Of a DNA stretch of 64,000 nt, positions 50,782 to 60,744 are shown piece after piece (the stretch's first letter is position 1; every line of letters starts with the position of its first letter). Both the position numbers and the translations under genes were made by a program. A model generated the notes under the pieces. It was not told where the DNA came from. It did not search any database and saw nothing but the letters and a program-made list of their open reading frames with translations. Source of the stretch: JANQGH01 sp039177555 (lineage in GTDB: Bacteria > Pseudomonadota > Alphaproteobacteria > DSM-16000 > Inquilinaceae); assembly GCA_039177555.1 (NCBI GenBank), contig JBCDFV010000012.1, positions 57,545 through 121,544 of the forward strand. The letters are read 5' to 3'.

Positions 50782-51886
50782 CAATGGGCCGTCCTTCCTT
50801 GTAAACACGTTGCAGGGTCATATCGCTGTCGAAAACGGCCAGATCGGCACGCTGCCCGGGCGCGATCCGCCCGCGATCGGCAAGCCCCAGATAATCGGCG
50901 GCGATGGTCGAGGTGCGGCGCGCCGCATCGGCGATGTCGAGGCCGATCTCGACCAGGTTGGCGAACGCGCGATCCATGGTCAGCGCGCTGCCCGCCAGGG
51001 TGCCATCGGCCAGGCGCACTCCGTTGTCGCATTTGCGCACGGTATGCCGGCCCAGCCGATAGTCGCCGTCTGGCATGCCGGTCGCCGCCGTGGCGTCGGA
51101 GATGGCGTAGAGGCCCGGAACGGCGCGCAGGCCGACGCGAATGGCGCCAGGATGCACGTGCAACAGGTCGGGGATCAGCTCGCCATGCTCCGCATGGGCG
51201 AGGGCGGCGCCCGCCAGCCCGGGGGAGCGGTGGTGCAAGGCCGACATGGCGTTGAACAGATGGGTGACCCCGGTCGCGCCCTTGCCGAACGCGTCGACGG
51301 CCGTCTCGTAGCTGCACGGGGAGTGGCCGAGCTGCACCCGCGCCCCGCGATCGGTCAGCGCGCGGAAAAAGGCCGACATCAGTGCCGGCTCGACCGGCGC
51401 GTCGGCCCCCATGTCCGGCGCCACCGTCGCCACCTTGATCGGGCAGATGTCGAGCAACCGTTGCAGCAACGCCAGGTCAGGCCCCAGGGCGGCGGGCGGC
51501 TGGGCACCCAGCTTGTTCGGGCTGATGAACGGCCCTTCCAGATGGGCGCCGAGAATGTCTGCGGCGTCCGGCGCTGCGTTGGCCATGGCCTCGGCAATGC
51601 CGGTCAAGGCCGCGACAACCTCGTCCGGCGGCGCGGTCATCGTGGTCGCCAGCAGCGATGTCGTGCCGTGCCGGCCGTGCAGCCGCGCCATGGTTCGGAC
51701 CGCATCGGCACCCTCCATGACGTCTGCACCGCCGCCGCCATGGACATGCAGATCGACAAAGCCGGGCACGATGATCGTTTCGTCCGCCGATCCCGGTTCG
51801 ATCGCATCGATACGTGCGCCAAAGCGCAGCGTTCCCTCGACGACCCCCGTCTCGGTGACGATCCGACCGCTTATCGCATCACTCAT
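50765..51886 (-). CDS. nagA: N-acetylglucosamine-6-phosphate deacetylase
   Basis: A 373-residue amidohydrolase-fold enzyme that removes the acetyl group of GlcNAc-6-phosphate. Motifs: VDLHVHGGGG at the metal site, GAHLEGPF with the metal Glu, GVTHLFNAMS, and YAISDATAATGMPDG with the catalytic Asp. Length is typical. The ATG overlaps the stop of the GntR gene (ATGA) and its end overlaps the SIS gene. It acts between the BadF-type kinase and the SIS deaminase in the inferred route to fructose-6-phosphate. Confidence 0.93.
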   Translation of the reverse strand: MSDAISGRIVTETGVVEGTLRFGARIDAIEPGSADETIIVPGFVDLHVHGGGGADVMEGADAVRTMARLHGRHGTTSLLATTMTAPPDEVVAALTGIAEAMANAAPDAADILGAHLEGPFISPNKLGAQPPAALGPDLALLQRLLDICPIKVATVAPDMGADAPVEPALMSAFFRALTDRGARVQLGHSPCSYETAVDAFGKGATGVTHLFNAMSALHHRSPGLAGAALAHAEHGELIPDLLHVHPGAIRVGLRAVPGLYAISDATAATGMPDGDYRLGRHTVRKCDNGVRLADGTLAGSALTMDRAFANLVEIGLDIADAARRTSTIAADYLGLADRGRIAPGQRADLAVFDSDMTLQRVYKEGRPIDVRDA

Positions 51887-52653
51887 TCGGCGGGCACGGA
51901 GGTGTCAGGCTGCCGATGCAGTTCGGCAACGAAATCATAGCGGTCGCCGCGATAATAGGACCGCGTGAACTCCACCACCTTGCCGTCGGTCAGATAGCCG
52001 ATCCGGGTGATGTAGAGCGCCGGGCTGTTGTCCGGCATGGACAGGACCGACGCGTCCTCGCCGTGCAGGATGGTCGCGCGCAGATGTTCCAGCGCCCGCA
52101 CCGGCTCGCGGCCGCGCGCGGCGAGATAGGCGTAAAGGGACGTGCCGATCGCCGCCGGATCGGGCACGTCGTGCCGGCTTAGGACCGCGATTTCGATCGC
52201 CATCGGCTCGCCATCCGCCAGCCGCAGCCGGTGCAGACGAAAGATCGTGTCGCCGGGCGTCGACCCCAGGGCCATCGCCTCCTCCGGCGTGGCCGGGAAA
52301 TAGCCATGCTTCAGCCAGCGTGACGAGGGCGTCTGGCCGCGCGATTCCATGTCGTAGGAAAAGCTGGTCAGAACCGACATCGGCTGGTGCACCCGGTCGG
52401 ACACGAATGTTCCCGAGCCGTGCCGGGCCTCGACCAGACCGTCGGCGGCCAGGGTGTCCAGCGCCTTGCGCAAGGTGACCCGCGACACGCCCAGAATCTC
52501 GCACATCTGCCGTTCCGAGGGCAGCGCGTCGCCGGCCTTCCAGCGCCCGTTGCGGATGGCCTCGGTCAGACGCTTGGCCAGTTGAAGGTAAAGCGGCGCG
52601 GAATCGTCCGGGTCGGGCCGCAGATCGGCCAGCGGTGCCAGTTCGACGGTCAT
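51883..52653 (-). CDS. GntR family regulator of HutC/UTRA type (NagR/DasR-like)
   Basis: A 256-residue regulator. The winged helix domain (about 20-90: PLYLQLAKRLTEAIRNGRW, LPSERQMCEILGVSRVTLRKAL) precedes a UTRA effector domain (ETFRS-like VVEFTRSYYRGDRYDF near the end). DasR/NagR members of this family sense glucosamine- or N-acetylglucosamine-phosphates. It overlaps both neighbours by four bases, in the middle of the amino-sugar operon, so it most likely controls that operon and the divergent murQ-importer operon. Confidence 0.9.
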   Translation of the reverse strand: MTVELAPLADLRPDPDDSAPLYLQLAKRLTEAIRNGRWKAGDALPSERQMCEILGVSRVTLRKALDTLAADGLVEARHGSGTFVSDRVHQPMSVLTSFSYDMESRGQTPSSRWLKHGYFPATPEEAMALGSTPGDTIFRLHRLRLADGEPMAIEIAVLSRHDVPDPAAIGTSLYAYLAARGREPVRALEHLRATILHGEDASVLSMPDNSPALYITRIGYLTDGKVVEFTRSYYRGDRYDFVAELHRQPDTSVPAE

Positions 52654-53552
52654 GCCACCAGCACCTCGTCCGGTGCTTGCCCGCGCGCCAGTAACATCGC
52701 GCCGTCAACCGCCGTCCCTTCGGGCGCCACCAGACGCGCCGCCAAACCGGGCGAGAGCGATTGCTCATAGATCGGCGCCAAGCTGCCGGTAAGGGCCAGC
52801 GGCAGCGTGTCCGACGGATCGGCGGCGCGGATCAGCGCCTCGATCTGTCGGTTGCCTTCCTCAAGCAGCGCCCTCGCGCCCTCGTCGCCGCGCTTGGCGT
52901 GGTCGATCACGGTCGGGGCGAGACTGGCATAGCGTGTCGTGTTCGCCCCAACGGTCCAGGAAACGAGGTCTTCGTGGTCGGGGCCCAGCGCCGCGGCCAA
53001 GTCGCGGTGTAGCGGGCTGCCCCCCGGCGGGTCCGTTCGGCGGCCGTCGGCCACGTGCAGCGTTTCGGCAACCGCGCGCCAGCCCAGCCAGGCGCCGCCG
53101 CCCTCGTCGCCAACCGGAAAGCCCCAGCCGCCGACCTGGCGGCTGGTCCCGTCGATGTTCAAGACATGGGCGACCGTGCCGGTACCGATCGCGACGACAA
53201 CGCCCGGGCGTCCCCCATGGGCGCCGATCAGCGCCACATAACCATCCGAATAGACATGCAGACTGCCAAGCCCAGGCGCGGCTGCCAGGAACGCATCCCG
53301 CCGTTCCGGGTTGCGGCTGCCGGCTAAGCCCGCGGCAACGATCGCTTGGGCCAGCGAACTCGGTCCAAGGCTGGCTTCAGCCAGGGCATCGTCCAACGCC
53401 GCCTTGATGTTACGCCAGGCGGCCTCGACGCCCAATGTGAGGCTGGACGGGCCGGCGGCGGCATCGGCGCACACCGATCCGTCGGCGTTTTCCAGCCGCA
53501 ATCGCGTGCCGGTGGCGCCGCCGTCGATCCCGATAAACACCTGTCCATTCAT
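52650..53552 (-). CDS. BadF/BadG-type ATPase, probable N-acetylglucosamine kinase
   Basis: A 300-residue ASKHA-fold sugar kinase. The phosphate-1 loop is FIGIDGGATGTRLRL, the phosphate-2 region VVAIGTGTVAHV, and GDEGGGAWLGW is the hallmark of the BadF/NAGK family. It would phosphorylate imported GlcNAc (or glucosamine/MurNAc-like sugar) at C6. ATG 53552 is placed by GGGAG nine bases upstream. First gene of the minus-strand operon, divergent from murQ. Confidence 0.87.
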   Translation of the reverse strand: MNGQVFIGIDGGATGTRLRLENADGSVCADAAAGPSSLTLGVEAAWRNIKAALDDALAEASLGPSSLAQAIVAAGLAGSRNPERRDAFLAAAPGLGSLHVYSDGYVALIGAHGGRPGVVVAIGTGTVAHVLNIDGTSRQVGGWGFPVGDEGGGAWLGWRAVAETLHVADGRRTDPPGGSPLHRDLAAALGPDHEDLVSWTVGANTTRYASLAPTVIDHAKRGDEGARALLEEGNRQIEALIRAADPSDTLPLALTGSLAPIYEQSLSPGLAARLVAPEGTAVDGAMLLARGQAPDEVLVA

Positions 53553-53713
53553 CGCCGCCCACTCCCGCGCAGACCAGACCACTATAGAACCAAATTGCAT
53601 GAATGCGCTAGTGGCTCGGCACGATTTTTGCGGTTTCTACCGAAGACAACGTATTTTAAGCGCCAGATTGTACGGCTTTCTCAGAAAATTCAAAGCGTTG
53701 CTGAGATACAGTT

Positions 53714-53731
53714 TTGGTATTGTATTGGTAT
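53714..53731 (+). promoter_or_regulatory. Direct repeat TTGGTAT in the murQ/kinase divergent region
   Basis: Two copies of TTGGTAT (53714-53720 and 53725-53731), 11 bases apart start to start, about one helical turn. They lie 52-69 bases ahead of murQ in the 230-base gap between the divergent amino-sugar operons. A binding site for the UTRA-type regulator is a reasonable guess; no clean palindrome was seen. Confidence 0.3.
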
Positions 53732-53782
53732 CTGCTTGACGCTAAGGTAGATGAGACAGAAGAGGGAGGCTGCGGGCACCTG

Positions 53783-54703
53783 ATGGGTACCGAAGATGTC
53801 AGCGACCGCTATCGTGGTCTCGATACCTGGCCGGATCACGAAATCCTAGCCGGCTTGTACGAGGCGCAGTTGACGGCCGTTGTCGCCGTCGGTCCCGCCC
53901 TGCCGGCGATCGCCGAGGCGGCGCGAACGACGTCGGAAGCCCTAGACGCCGGCGACGGAAGGTTGATCTTTGTCGGGGCCGGTGCCAGCGGCAGGCTTTC
54001 CGTCCAGGACGGTGTTGAGCTGACGCCGACTTACAGTTTTCCCTCAAATCGCATCTTGTATCTGCTGGCCGGCGGCGACGCCGCCCTGACCGGGTCGGTC
54101 GAAGGGGCGGAGGACGACGCCGAGACAGGCGCGGCCCTGATCGCCAAACACGCTGTTGGCGCCGCTGATGTCGTCGTCGGTGTTGCCGCCAGCGGCACCA
54201 CGCGCTTCACGGTCGCGGCGGTCGAGGCGGCGCGCGCCCGAAGTGCCGTCACCATCGGCATGGCGAATAACAGGGACGCGCCTCTCCTGAACGCGGCCCA
54301 ACATGCCATCTTGCTGGACACGGGGGCGGAGCCGGTTGCAGGCTCTACCCGGATGAAGGCGGGCACGGCGCAAAAGGTGGCGCTGAACCTGCTGACGACG
54401 TTGGCGATGATTCGGCTGGGCGGGGTTCATGACGGCATGATGGTGGATGTGCAGATGTCCAACGCCAAGCTGCGCGATCGCGGCCGGCGCATGGTGGCCC
54501 AGATCGCCGATTGCGACTTTGACACGGCCGCCGATGCGCTTGAGCGTACTGGCAACCGTGTGAAGGCCGCCGTACTGGTCGCGCGCGGCCTGGATGTACA
54601 ATCGGCCGATGCGTTGCTGGCGGAAGCCGGCGGTCGGCTGCGACAAGCGCTGGAACGGCTGGACCAAGCTCCGGCGGGAACGGCAACCAACGCCACCTCC
54701 TGA
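53783..54703 (+). CDS. murQ: N-acetylmuramic acid 6-phosphate etherase
   Basis: A 306-residue SIS-fold etherase that splits MurNAc-6-phosphate into GlcNAc-6-phosphate and D-lactate in cell-wall recycling or scavenging. Family stretches: FVGAGASGRLSVQDGVEL, GVAASGTTRFT, and GSTRMKAGTAQKVALNLL, all close to MurQ. ATG 53783 lies behind GGGAGG, somewhat far (13 bases). It heads the plus-strand importer operon, so part of the imported sugar is probably muramic-acid derived; its product feeds NagA across the divergent promoter. Confidence 0.9.
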   Translation: MGTEDVSDRYRGLDTWPDHEILAGLYEAQLTAVVAVGPALPAIAEAARTTSEALDAGDGRLIFVGAGASGRLSVQDGVELTPTYSFPSNRILYLLAGGDAALTGSVEGAEDDAETGAALIAKHAVGAADVVVGVAASGTTRFTVAAVEAARARSAVTIGMANNRDAPLLNAAQHAILLDTGAEPVAGSTRMKAGTAQKVALNLLTTLAMIRLGGVHDGMMVDVQMSNAKLRDRGRRMVAQIADCDFDTAADALERTGNRVKAAVLVARGLDVQSADALLAEAGGRLRQALERLDQAPAGTATNATS

Positions 54704-54768
54704 ACGGGCGGGGCAATTAACGGGAACCGGCCATCGCCGTTTCCCATCAACAGGTGAGGAGAAGACAG

Positions 54769-56043
54769 ATGTTCAAACAGTCCATTCATCGCGGCCTTCT
54801 GGTGGCCGGCGCCTCGGCCATCGCCCTTGGCCTCAGCGCCGGCGCGGCGAGTGCGCAGGACGTCACGCTGACCATCGAGAGCTGGCGCAACGACGACCTC
54901 GGGATCTGGCGCGACACCATCATCCCGGCGTTCGAGGCCCAGCATCCCAACATCAACATCGAATTCGCGCCGACCGCGCCGACCGAATACAACGCCGCCC
55001 TCAATGCCCGTCTGGAAGGCGGCACCGCCGGCGATCTGATCACGTGCCGGCCTTTCGACGCCGCGCTGGCGCTTTACGACCTTGGCCATTTGGCACAGTT
55101 GAATGATCTCGAAGGTCTGAACAGCTTCTCCGACGTGGCCAAGTCCGCCTGGCAGACCGATGACGGATCGGCCACCTTCTGCATGCCGATGGCCTCGGTC
55201 ATCCATGGCTTCATCTACAATGCCGATGCCTTTGCCGAGTTGGGCATTGAGGCACCCGAAACCGAAGAAGAGTTTTTCGCTATCCTGGATGTGATTGCCG
55301 AGGATGGCGGCTACATTCCGCTGGTCATGGGTACGGCCGACCAGTGGGAATCGGCCACCATGGGCTATCAGAACATCGGTCCGAACTACTGGGCGGGTGA
55401 AGATGGGCGCCTCGGCCTCATCGCCGGCGATCACGCCATGACCGACAGCCAGTTCGTCGAGCCGTTCGCCACCCTGGCGCGCTGGAGCAACTATCTGGCG
55501 CCGGGCTATGAGGCCCAGTCCTATCCGGACAGCCAGAACCTGTTCACCCTCGGCCGGGGCGCGATCTATCCGTCCGGCTCGTGGGAGATCTCGCTGTTCA
55601 ATTCCCAGGCCGATTTCGAGATGGGCGCCTTCCGGCCGCCGGTCCAAAACGCGGGCGACACCTGCTATATCAACGACCACACGGATATCGCGCTGGGTAT
55701 GAACGCCGCGACGGAGCATCCGGACGAGGCGCGGGTGTTCCTGGAATGGGTCGGTTCGCCTGAGTTTGCGGAGCTCTACTCCAACTCGTTGCCGGGCTTC
55801 TTCAGCCTGTCGAACCATGCGATCAGTCTGGAAGACCCGCTGGCGCAGGAGTTCATCAGCTGGCGCGAGCAGTGCGAGGAGACGATCCGCAGCGGTCACC
55901 AGATCCTGTCGCGCGGCACGCCCAACCTCTGGAACGAGATGTGGGGCGTCAGCGCCAACGTCATCAACGGCACCATGACGCCGGAAGAGGCGGCGACGCA
56001 GCTTCAGGACGGTCTGGCGAGCTGGTACGAGCCGCAGCAGTAA
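54769..56043 (+). CDS. ABC transporter substrate-binding protein, amino-sugar cluster
   Basis: A 424-residue family 1 periplasmic binding protein with a Sec signal (LLVAGASAIALGLSAGAASAQD). The mature N-terminus is VTLTIESWRNDDLGIWRD; late motifs GRGAIYPSGSWEIS and a Trp-rich C-terminus are usual for sugar binders. ATG 54769 follows GAGGAG by nine bases. Between murQ and the permeases, it should bind GlcNAc, chitobiose or a MurNAc-containing sugar; which one cannot be read. A perfect 12-bp hairpin follows its stop. Confidence 0.88.
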   Translation: MFKQSIHRGLLVAGASAIALGLSAGAASAQDVTLTIESWRNDDLGIWRDTIIPAFEAQHPNINIEFAPTAPTEYNAALNARLEGGTAGDLITCRPFDAALALYDLGHLAQLNDLEGLNSFSDVAKSAWQTDDGSATFCMPMASVIHGFIYNADAFAELGIEAPETEEEFFAILDVIAEDGGYIPLVMGTADQWESATMGYQNIGPNYWAGEDGRLGLIAGDHAMTDSQFVEPFATLARWSNYLAPGYEAQSYPDSQNLFTLGRGAIYPSGSWEISLFNSQADFEMGAFRPPVQNAGDTCYINDHTDIALGMNAATEHPDEARVFLEWVGSPEFAELYSNSLPGFFSLSNHAISLEDPLAQEFISWREQCEETIRSGHQILSRGTPNLWNEMWGVSANVINGTMTPEEAATQLQDGLASWYEPQQ

Positions 56044-56060
56044 GCGCGGTTAGGGGACCC

Positions 56061-56089
56061 TGCCGGGGCCGGCTGGTCCGGCCCCGGCA
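56061..56089 (+). terminator. Perfect 12-bp hairpin after the binding-protein gene
   Basis: TGCCGGGGCCGG (56061-56072) pairs fully with CCGGCCCCGGCA (56078-56089) around CTGGT. No T-tract follows. Placement matches the hairpins after the binding-protein genes at 5131 and 38611. Confidence 0.55.
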
Positions 56090-56110
56090 TCTCCGCGCGG
56101 ATCAAACCCG

Positions 56111-57037
56111 ATGAGTACCCCCCACCGACGGCCGTTCCGGTTCCATATCATCGTCTTTCTGGCGCCGGCGACGATCGTCTACACCCTGTTCATGATCTGG
56201 CCGCTGGCGGACACGCTGCGGCTCAGCTTTTTCGATGCCGACAGCGCCGGCGTGCGCAGCTTCGTCGGCACCGAAAACTACGAGACCCTGTTCGGCGACG
56301 AGCGCTGGTCCAGCCAGTTCTGGAACGCCTTCGTCAATAATTTCATCTTCTTCGCCATCCATATGGCGGTACAGAACCCGATCGGCATCATGCTGGCGGC
56401 CCTGCTGTCCATGCCTGCGCTCAGGCTGCGCAACACCTACAGAACGATGCTGTTCATGCCGACCTTGCTGTCGGTCGTGATCGTCGGCTTTATCTGGCAA
56501 CTGATCTTGAGCCCGATTTGGGGCGTGTCGTCCTCGATCCTTGACGCTATTGGCCTGGGCAGTTGGTTTGCGCCCTGGCTCGGCCTCGAAAGCAGTGCGC
56601 TGGTCACCCTGTCGCTGATCTCGGTCTGGCAATATGTCGGTATCCCGATGCTGCTGATCTATGCCGCATTGCTGGCCATTCCCGACGAACTGATAGACGC
56701 CGCCCATGTCGACGGCACCAGCGGCTGGAACATCTTCTGGAAGATCAAGCTGCCGCTGATCCTGCCGACGATCGGCGTGATCTCGATCCTGACCTTCGTC
56801 GGTAATTTCAACGCCTTTGACCTGATCTACGCCGTCAAGGGCGCCTTGGCCGGCCCCAACTTCTCGACCGACATTCTGGGCACGTTCCTGTACCGCACCT
56901 TCTTCGGCCAGCAGTTGCAGCTTGGCGATCGCTACATGGGCGCCACGGTGGCGACCATGATGTTCCTGATCATCCTGACCGGCGTCTGTCTCTACCTGTT
57001 CGTCATTCAGCGCCGCATGCAGCGCTACGAGCTGTGA
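56111..57037 (+). CDS. ABC sugar transporter permease (MalF type), amino-sugar cluster
   Basis: A 308-residue permease with about six membrane spans (first near IIVFLAPATIVYTLFMIW) and the EAA loop LIDAAHVDGTSGWNIFWKIKLPL in the last third. It starts at ATG 56111 and ends 10 bases before the second permease. It forms the membrane channel of the importer whose binding protein is encoded just upstream. Confidence 0.9.
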   Translation: MSTPHRRPFRFHIIVFLAPATIVYTLFMIWPLADTLRLSFFDADSAGVRSFVGTENYETLFGDERWSSQFWNAFVNNFIFFAIHMAVQNPIGIMLAALLSMPALRLRNTYRTMLFMPTLLSVVIVGFIWQLILSPIWGVSSSILDAIGLGSWFAPWLGLESSALVTLSLISVWQYVGIPMLLIYAALLAIPDELIDAAHVDGTSGWNIFWKIKLPLILPTIGVISILTFVGNFNAFDLIYAVKGALAGPNFSTDILGTFLYRTFFGQQLQLGDRYMGATVATMMFLIILTGVCLYLFVIQRRMQRYEL

Positions 57038-57047
57038 GGCTGGGCCG

Positions 57048-57893
57048 GTGAACAAGGCACGTCGCAACCTGCCCACGCTGTTTGCCGCCCACGGCATTTT
57101 GCTGGCCTACACCTTGCTGTCGGTGTTCCCGGTTATCCTGATCGTCATCAACTCGTTGAAGTCGCGCAGGGCGATCTTCGGAGATCCTTTGGGGCTGCCG
57201 GTAGGCGAAGGGGTGTTCGACCTGGTTGGCTATCAAACCGTCCTGCAAAACGCTGATTTCCTCGGCTACTTCGCCAACAGCCTGATCGTTACCTTAGGCG
57301 CCCTGTTCTTCGTCCTGGTCGCAGGGTCGATGGCCGCCTTTGCGCTGGCCGAATACCGCTTTCGCATGAACACCCTGATGGCCCTCTATCTGGCGCTGGG
57401 TATCATGATCCCGATCCGCCTGGGCACGATCGGTATCCTGGAACTGGTGGTCAATCTGGGGCTGATTAACACGCTGTGGGCCCTGATCCTGGTCTACACG
57501 GCACAGGGCCTGCCGCTGACGATTTTCATTTTGAGCGAGTTCATGCGCACAGTGTCGAAGGAGTTGAAGGACGCCGCCCGGGTCGACGGCTTGAGCGAGT
57601 ACCGGATCTTCTTCCAATTGGCCTTGCCGCTGGTACGTCCGGCGGTGGCGACGGTGGCGGTGTTCACCATGATCCCGATCTGGAACGATCTGTGGTTTCC
57701 GCTGATCCTGGCGCCGGGCGAGGAGACCAAGACGATCACGCTGGGCGCCCAGCAATTCATCGGCCAGTTCGAGACCAACTGGAACGCCATTCTGGCCGCC
57801 CTGACCCTGGCGATCGTGCCGGTGCTGGTGCTCTACGCCATCTTCTCGCGCCAGCTTGTGCGCGGCATCACCTCCGGCGCGGTGAAGGGGTAG
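57048..57893 (+). CDS. ABC sugar transporter permease (MalG type), amino-sugar cluster
   Basis: A 281-residue MalG-type permease starting at GTG 57048. Spans include LLAYTLLSVFPVILIVI and LFFVLVAGSMAAFALAEY; the EAA loop is ELKDAARVDGLSEYRIFFQLALPL; the tail is GITSGAVKG. A Gfo/Idh/MocA gene begins 3 bases after the stop, so enzyme and importer are co-translated. Confidence 0.9.
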   Translation: MNKARRNLPTLFAAHGILLAYTLLSVFPVILIVINSLKSRRAIFGDPLGLPVGEGVFDLVGYQTVLQNADFLGYFANSLIVTLGALFFVLVAGSMAAFALAEYRFRMNTLMALYLALGIMIPIRLGTIGILELVVNLGLINTLWALILVYTAQGLPLTIFILSEFMRTVSKELKDAARVDGLSEYRIFFQLALPLVRPAVATVAVFTMIPIWNDLWFPLILAPGEETKTITLGAQQFIGQFETNWNAILAALTLAIVPVLVLYAIFSRQLVRGITSGAVKG

Positions 57894-57896
57894 GCC

Positions 57897-58976
57897 ATGT
57901 CCGACGCACCGATCAGAGTCCTCGTCGCCGGCCTCGGCCATATGGGCATGTCCCACGCGCTGTCCTACCAGGCGCTGGACGGCTTCGAGATCTGCGGTCT
58001 CGTCAACCGCACCATCAAGGGTGGCCGAACCATCCCGGAGGAGTTGCAGGGCCATCGGCGGTTCGACGATTTCTATGCCGCGCTAGAAGCAACCAAGCCT
58101 GACGCGGTCTCGATCAACACCTGGGCGGACACCCATGCGGACTACGCAGTCGCGGCGATGGAGGCGGGTGCCCACGTCTTCGTCGAAAAGCCCCTGGCCG
58201 AAACGGTCGAGGACGCGCGCCGTGTGGTCGAGACGGCCAGACGGACCAACCGCAAGCTGGTGGTCGGCTACATCCTGCGCCATCACCCGTCCTGGATAAG
58301 GCTGGTGGAACTCGCGCGCGAGCTGGGCTCGCCCACCGTCATGCGCATGAACCTGAACCAGCAAAGCACCGGCGACGCCTGGATCTGGCACAAGAACCTG
58401 ATGCGCTCCCTGTCGCCGATCGTCGATTGCGGCGTCCATTATGTGGACGTCATGTGCCAAATCACCGGGTCAAAGCCGGTCCGGGTGCACGGCATGGGGG
58501 CGCGGCTGACCGACGAGGTGGCGCCCGAGATGTACAATTACGGCCATCTGCAAGTGTTCTTCGAGGACGGCTCGGTCGGTTGGTACGAGGCTGGCTGGGG
58601 CCCGATGATGAGCGAGGTGGCCTTCTTCGTGAAGGACGTCATCGGCCCGAAAGGCTCGGTCAGCATCGTCATGAAGCAGGAAGGCGACAGCGACCAGGGC
58701 TCCGCCGACATGGACACGCACACCAAGACCAACGCGCTGCTGGTCCATCACGGTGCGATCGACGCGGACAACACCCTCGTCAGACAAGATGAGGTGATCG
58801 ACATGACCGACGAGCCGGACCATCAAGGGCTGTGCGACCGCGAGCAGGCCTATTTCCTGAACGCCATCCGCAACGATGTGGACCTTGGCGCGCACATGGA
58901 AGACGCGGTCAGCTCGCTGGCGATCGTTCTGGCGGCGGACCAGAGCATTCGCGAACGCCGGCCGGTCGACTTATAG
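57897..58976 (+). CDS. Gfo/Idh/MocA family oxidoreductase 2
   Basis: A 359-residue NAD(P)-dependent sugar dehydrogenase-like protein: Rossmann start RVLVAGLGHMGMSHAL, catalytic EKP in VFVEKPLAETVED, and a substrate domain with DCGVHYVDVM. It is inserted between the permease and ATPase genes of the amino-sugar importer with gaps of 3 and 12 bases. Related enzymes act on sugar rings, including N-acetylated ones; here it may modify the imported sugar before the kinase or etherase step. Substrate unknown. Confidence 0.88.
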   Translation: MSDAPIRVLVAGLGHMGMSHALSYQALDGFEICGLVNRTIKGGRTIPEELQGHRRFDDFYAALEATKPDAVSINTWADTHADYAVAAMEAGAHVFVEKPLAETVEDARRVVETARRTNRKLVVGYILRHHPSWIRLVELARELGSPTVMRMNLNQQSTGDAWIWHKNLMRSLSPIVDCGVHYVDVMCQITGSKPVRVHGMGARLTDEVAPEMYNYGHLQVFFEDGSVGWYEAGWGPMMSEVAFFVKDVIGPKGSVSIVMKQEGDSDQGSADMDTHTKTNALLVHHGAIDADNTLVRQDEVIDMTDEPDHQGLCDREQAYFLNAIRNDVDLGAHMEDAVSSLAIVLAADQSIRERRPVDL

Positions 58977-58988
58977 AGGGGTCTCGCC

Positions 58989-60115
<1,127 letters not shown>

Positions 60116-60119
<4 letters not shown>

Positions 60120-60580
60120 GCCAGCCAGCTGCGGTAACGCACGATCGGGCCGGCCAGCCGGCTGGACGCCGAAACGTCAAACTGAAAGACGCCGTCCTTT
60201 TGTGTTTCGACGGCCGTGAGGCGTGGTGCCAGCCATAGCGGCAGGCGAACCCCGGCGATGGACCAGCGCCTCAGATGCATCTCCAAGCCGCTTTCATCCA
60301 CCTTTAGGGCAAAGCCGAACGCGATCGGGCCGAACCGTTCCACCACCAGATGGCGCCAGGCGCCGCGTCCGGCTTCCAACGCGCTGCTCATGAGTTCGGA
60401 GCCATACCGTCGCTCCCAAACCTCGCGATCGCCCTCACGACGGAAGGTGACCGTCACCTCGATATCGTCGCTTGCCGACGGCAGCCGCGCGAAGCGGGCC
60501 AACAGCCGGGCCAGCCAGCCGGTGCCCCGCTCAACAGTGGCGCGGCCCGATACTGTCTTCTCGCCGGCACTGTCGTGCAT
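60116..60580 (-). CDS. DUF4166 domain protein
   Basis: A 154-residue protein made almost wholly of a DUF4166 domain: GTGWLARLLARFARLP, EVTVTFRREG, WERRYG, VERFGPIAFGFAL, RRWSIAGVRLPLWLAP and a final VRYRSWL. In many bacteria the domain is fused to a saccharopine-dehydrogenase-like or epimerase-like part; here it stands alone. No signal peptide is seen. Function unknown. It converges with the ATPase gene, sharing 4 bases. Confidence 0.8.
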
Positions 60581-60744
60581 ACCGGCAACGCTCGTAGGCG
60601 GATCGGTCTTGCGCCGTCGCGCAACGTCGGCGAAGCTGGCCGCCTCAGATACACTTACGGACTACGCCCGGGCACACCGGTCCTTACATGTGTCGCTTGT
60701 ATGTATTCTGCGGTCGCTGTCTCTGATTCGCTGCCTTCTTCAAG

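Noticed and set aside
54427..55899. 490-codon minus-strand frame opposite the binding-protein gene
   Set aside because: Antisense shadow of a gene with signal peptide and family motifs.
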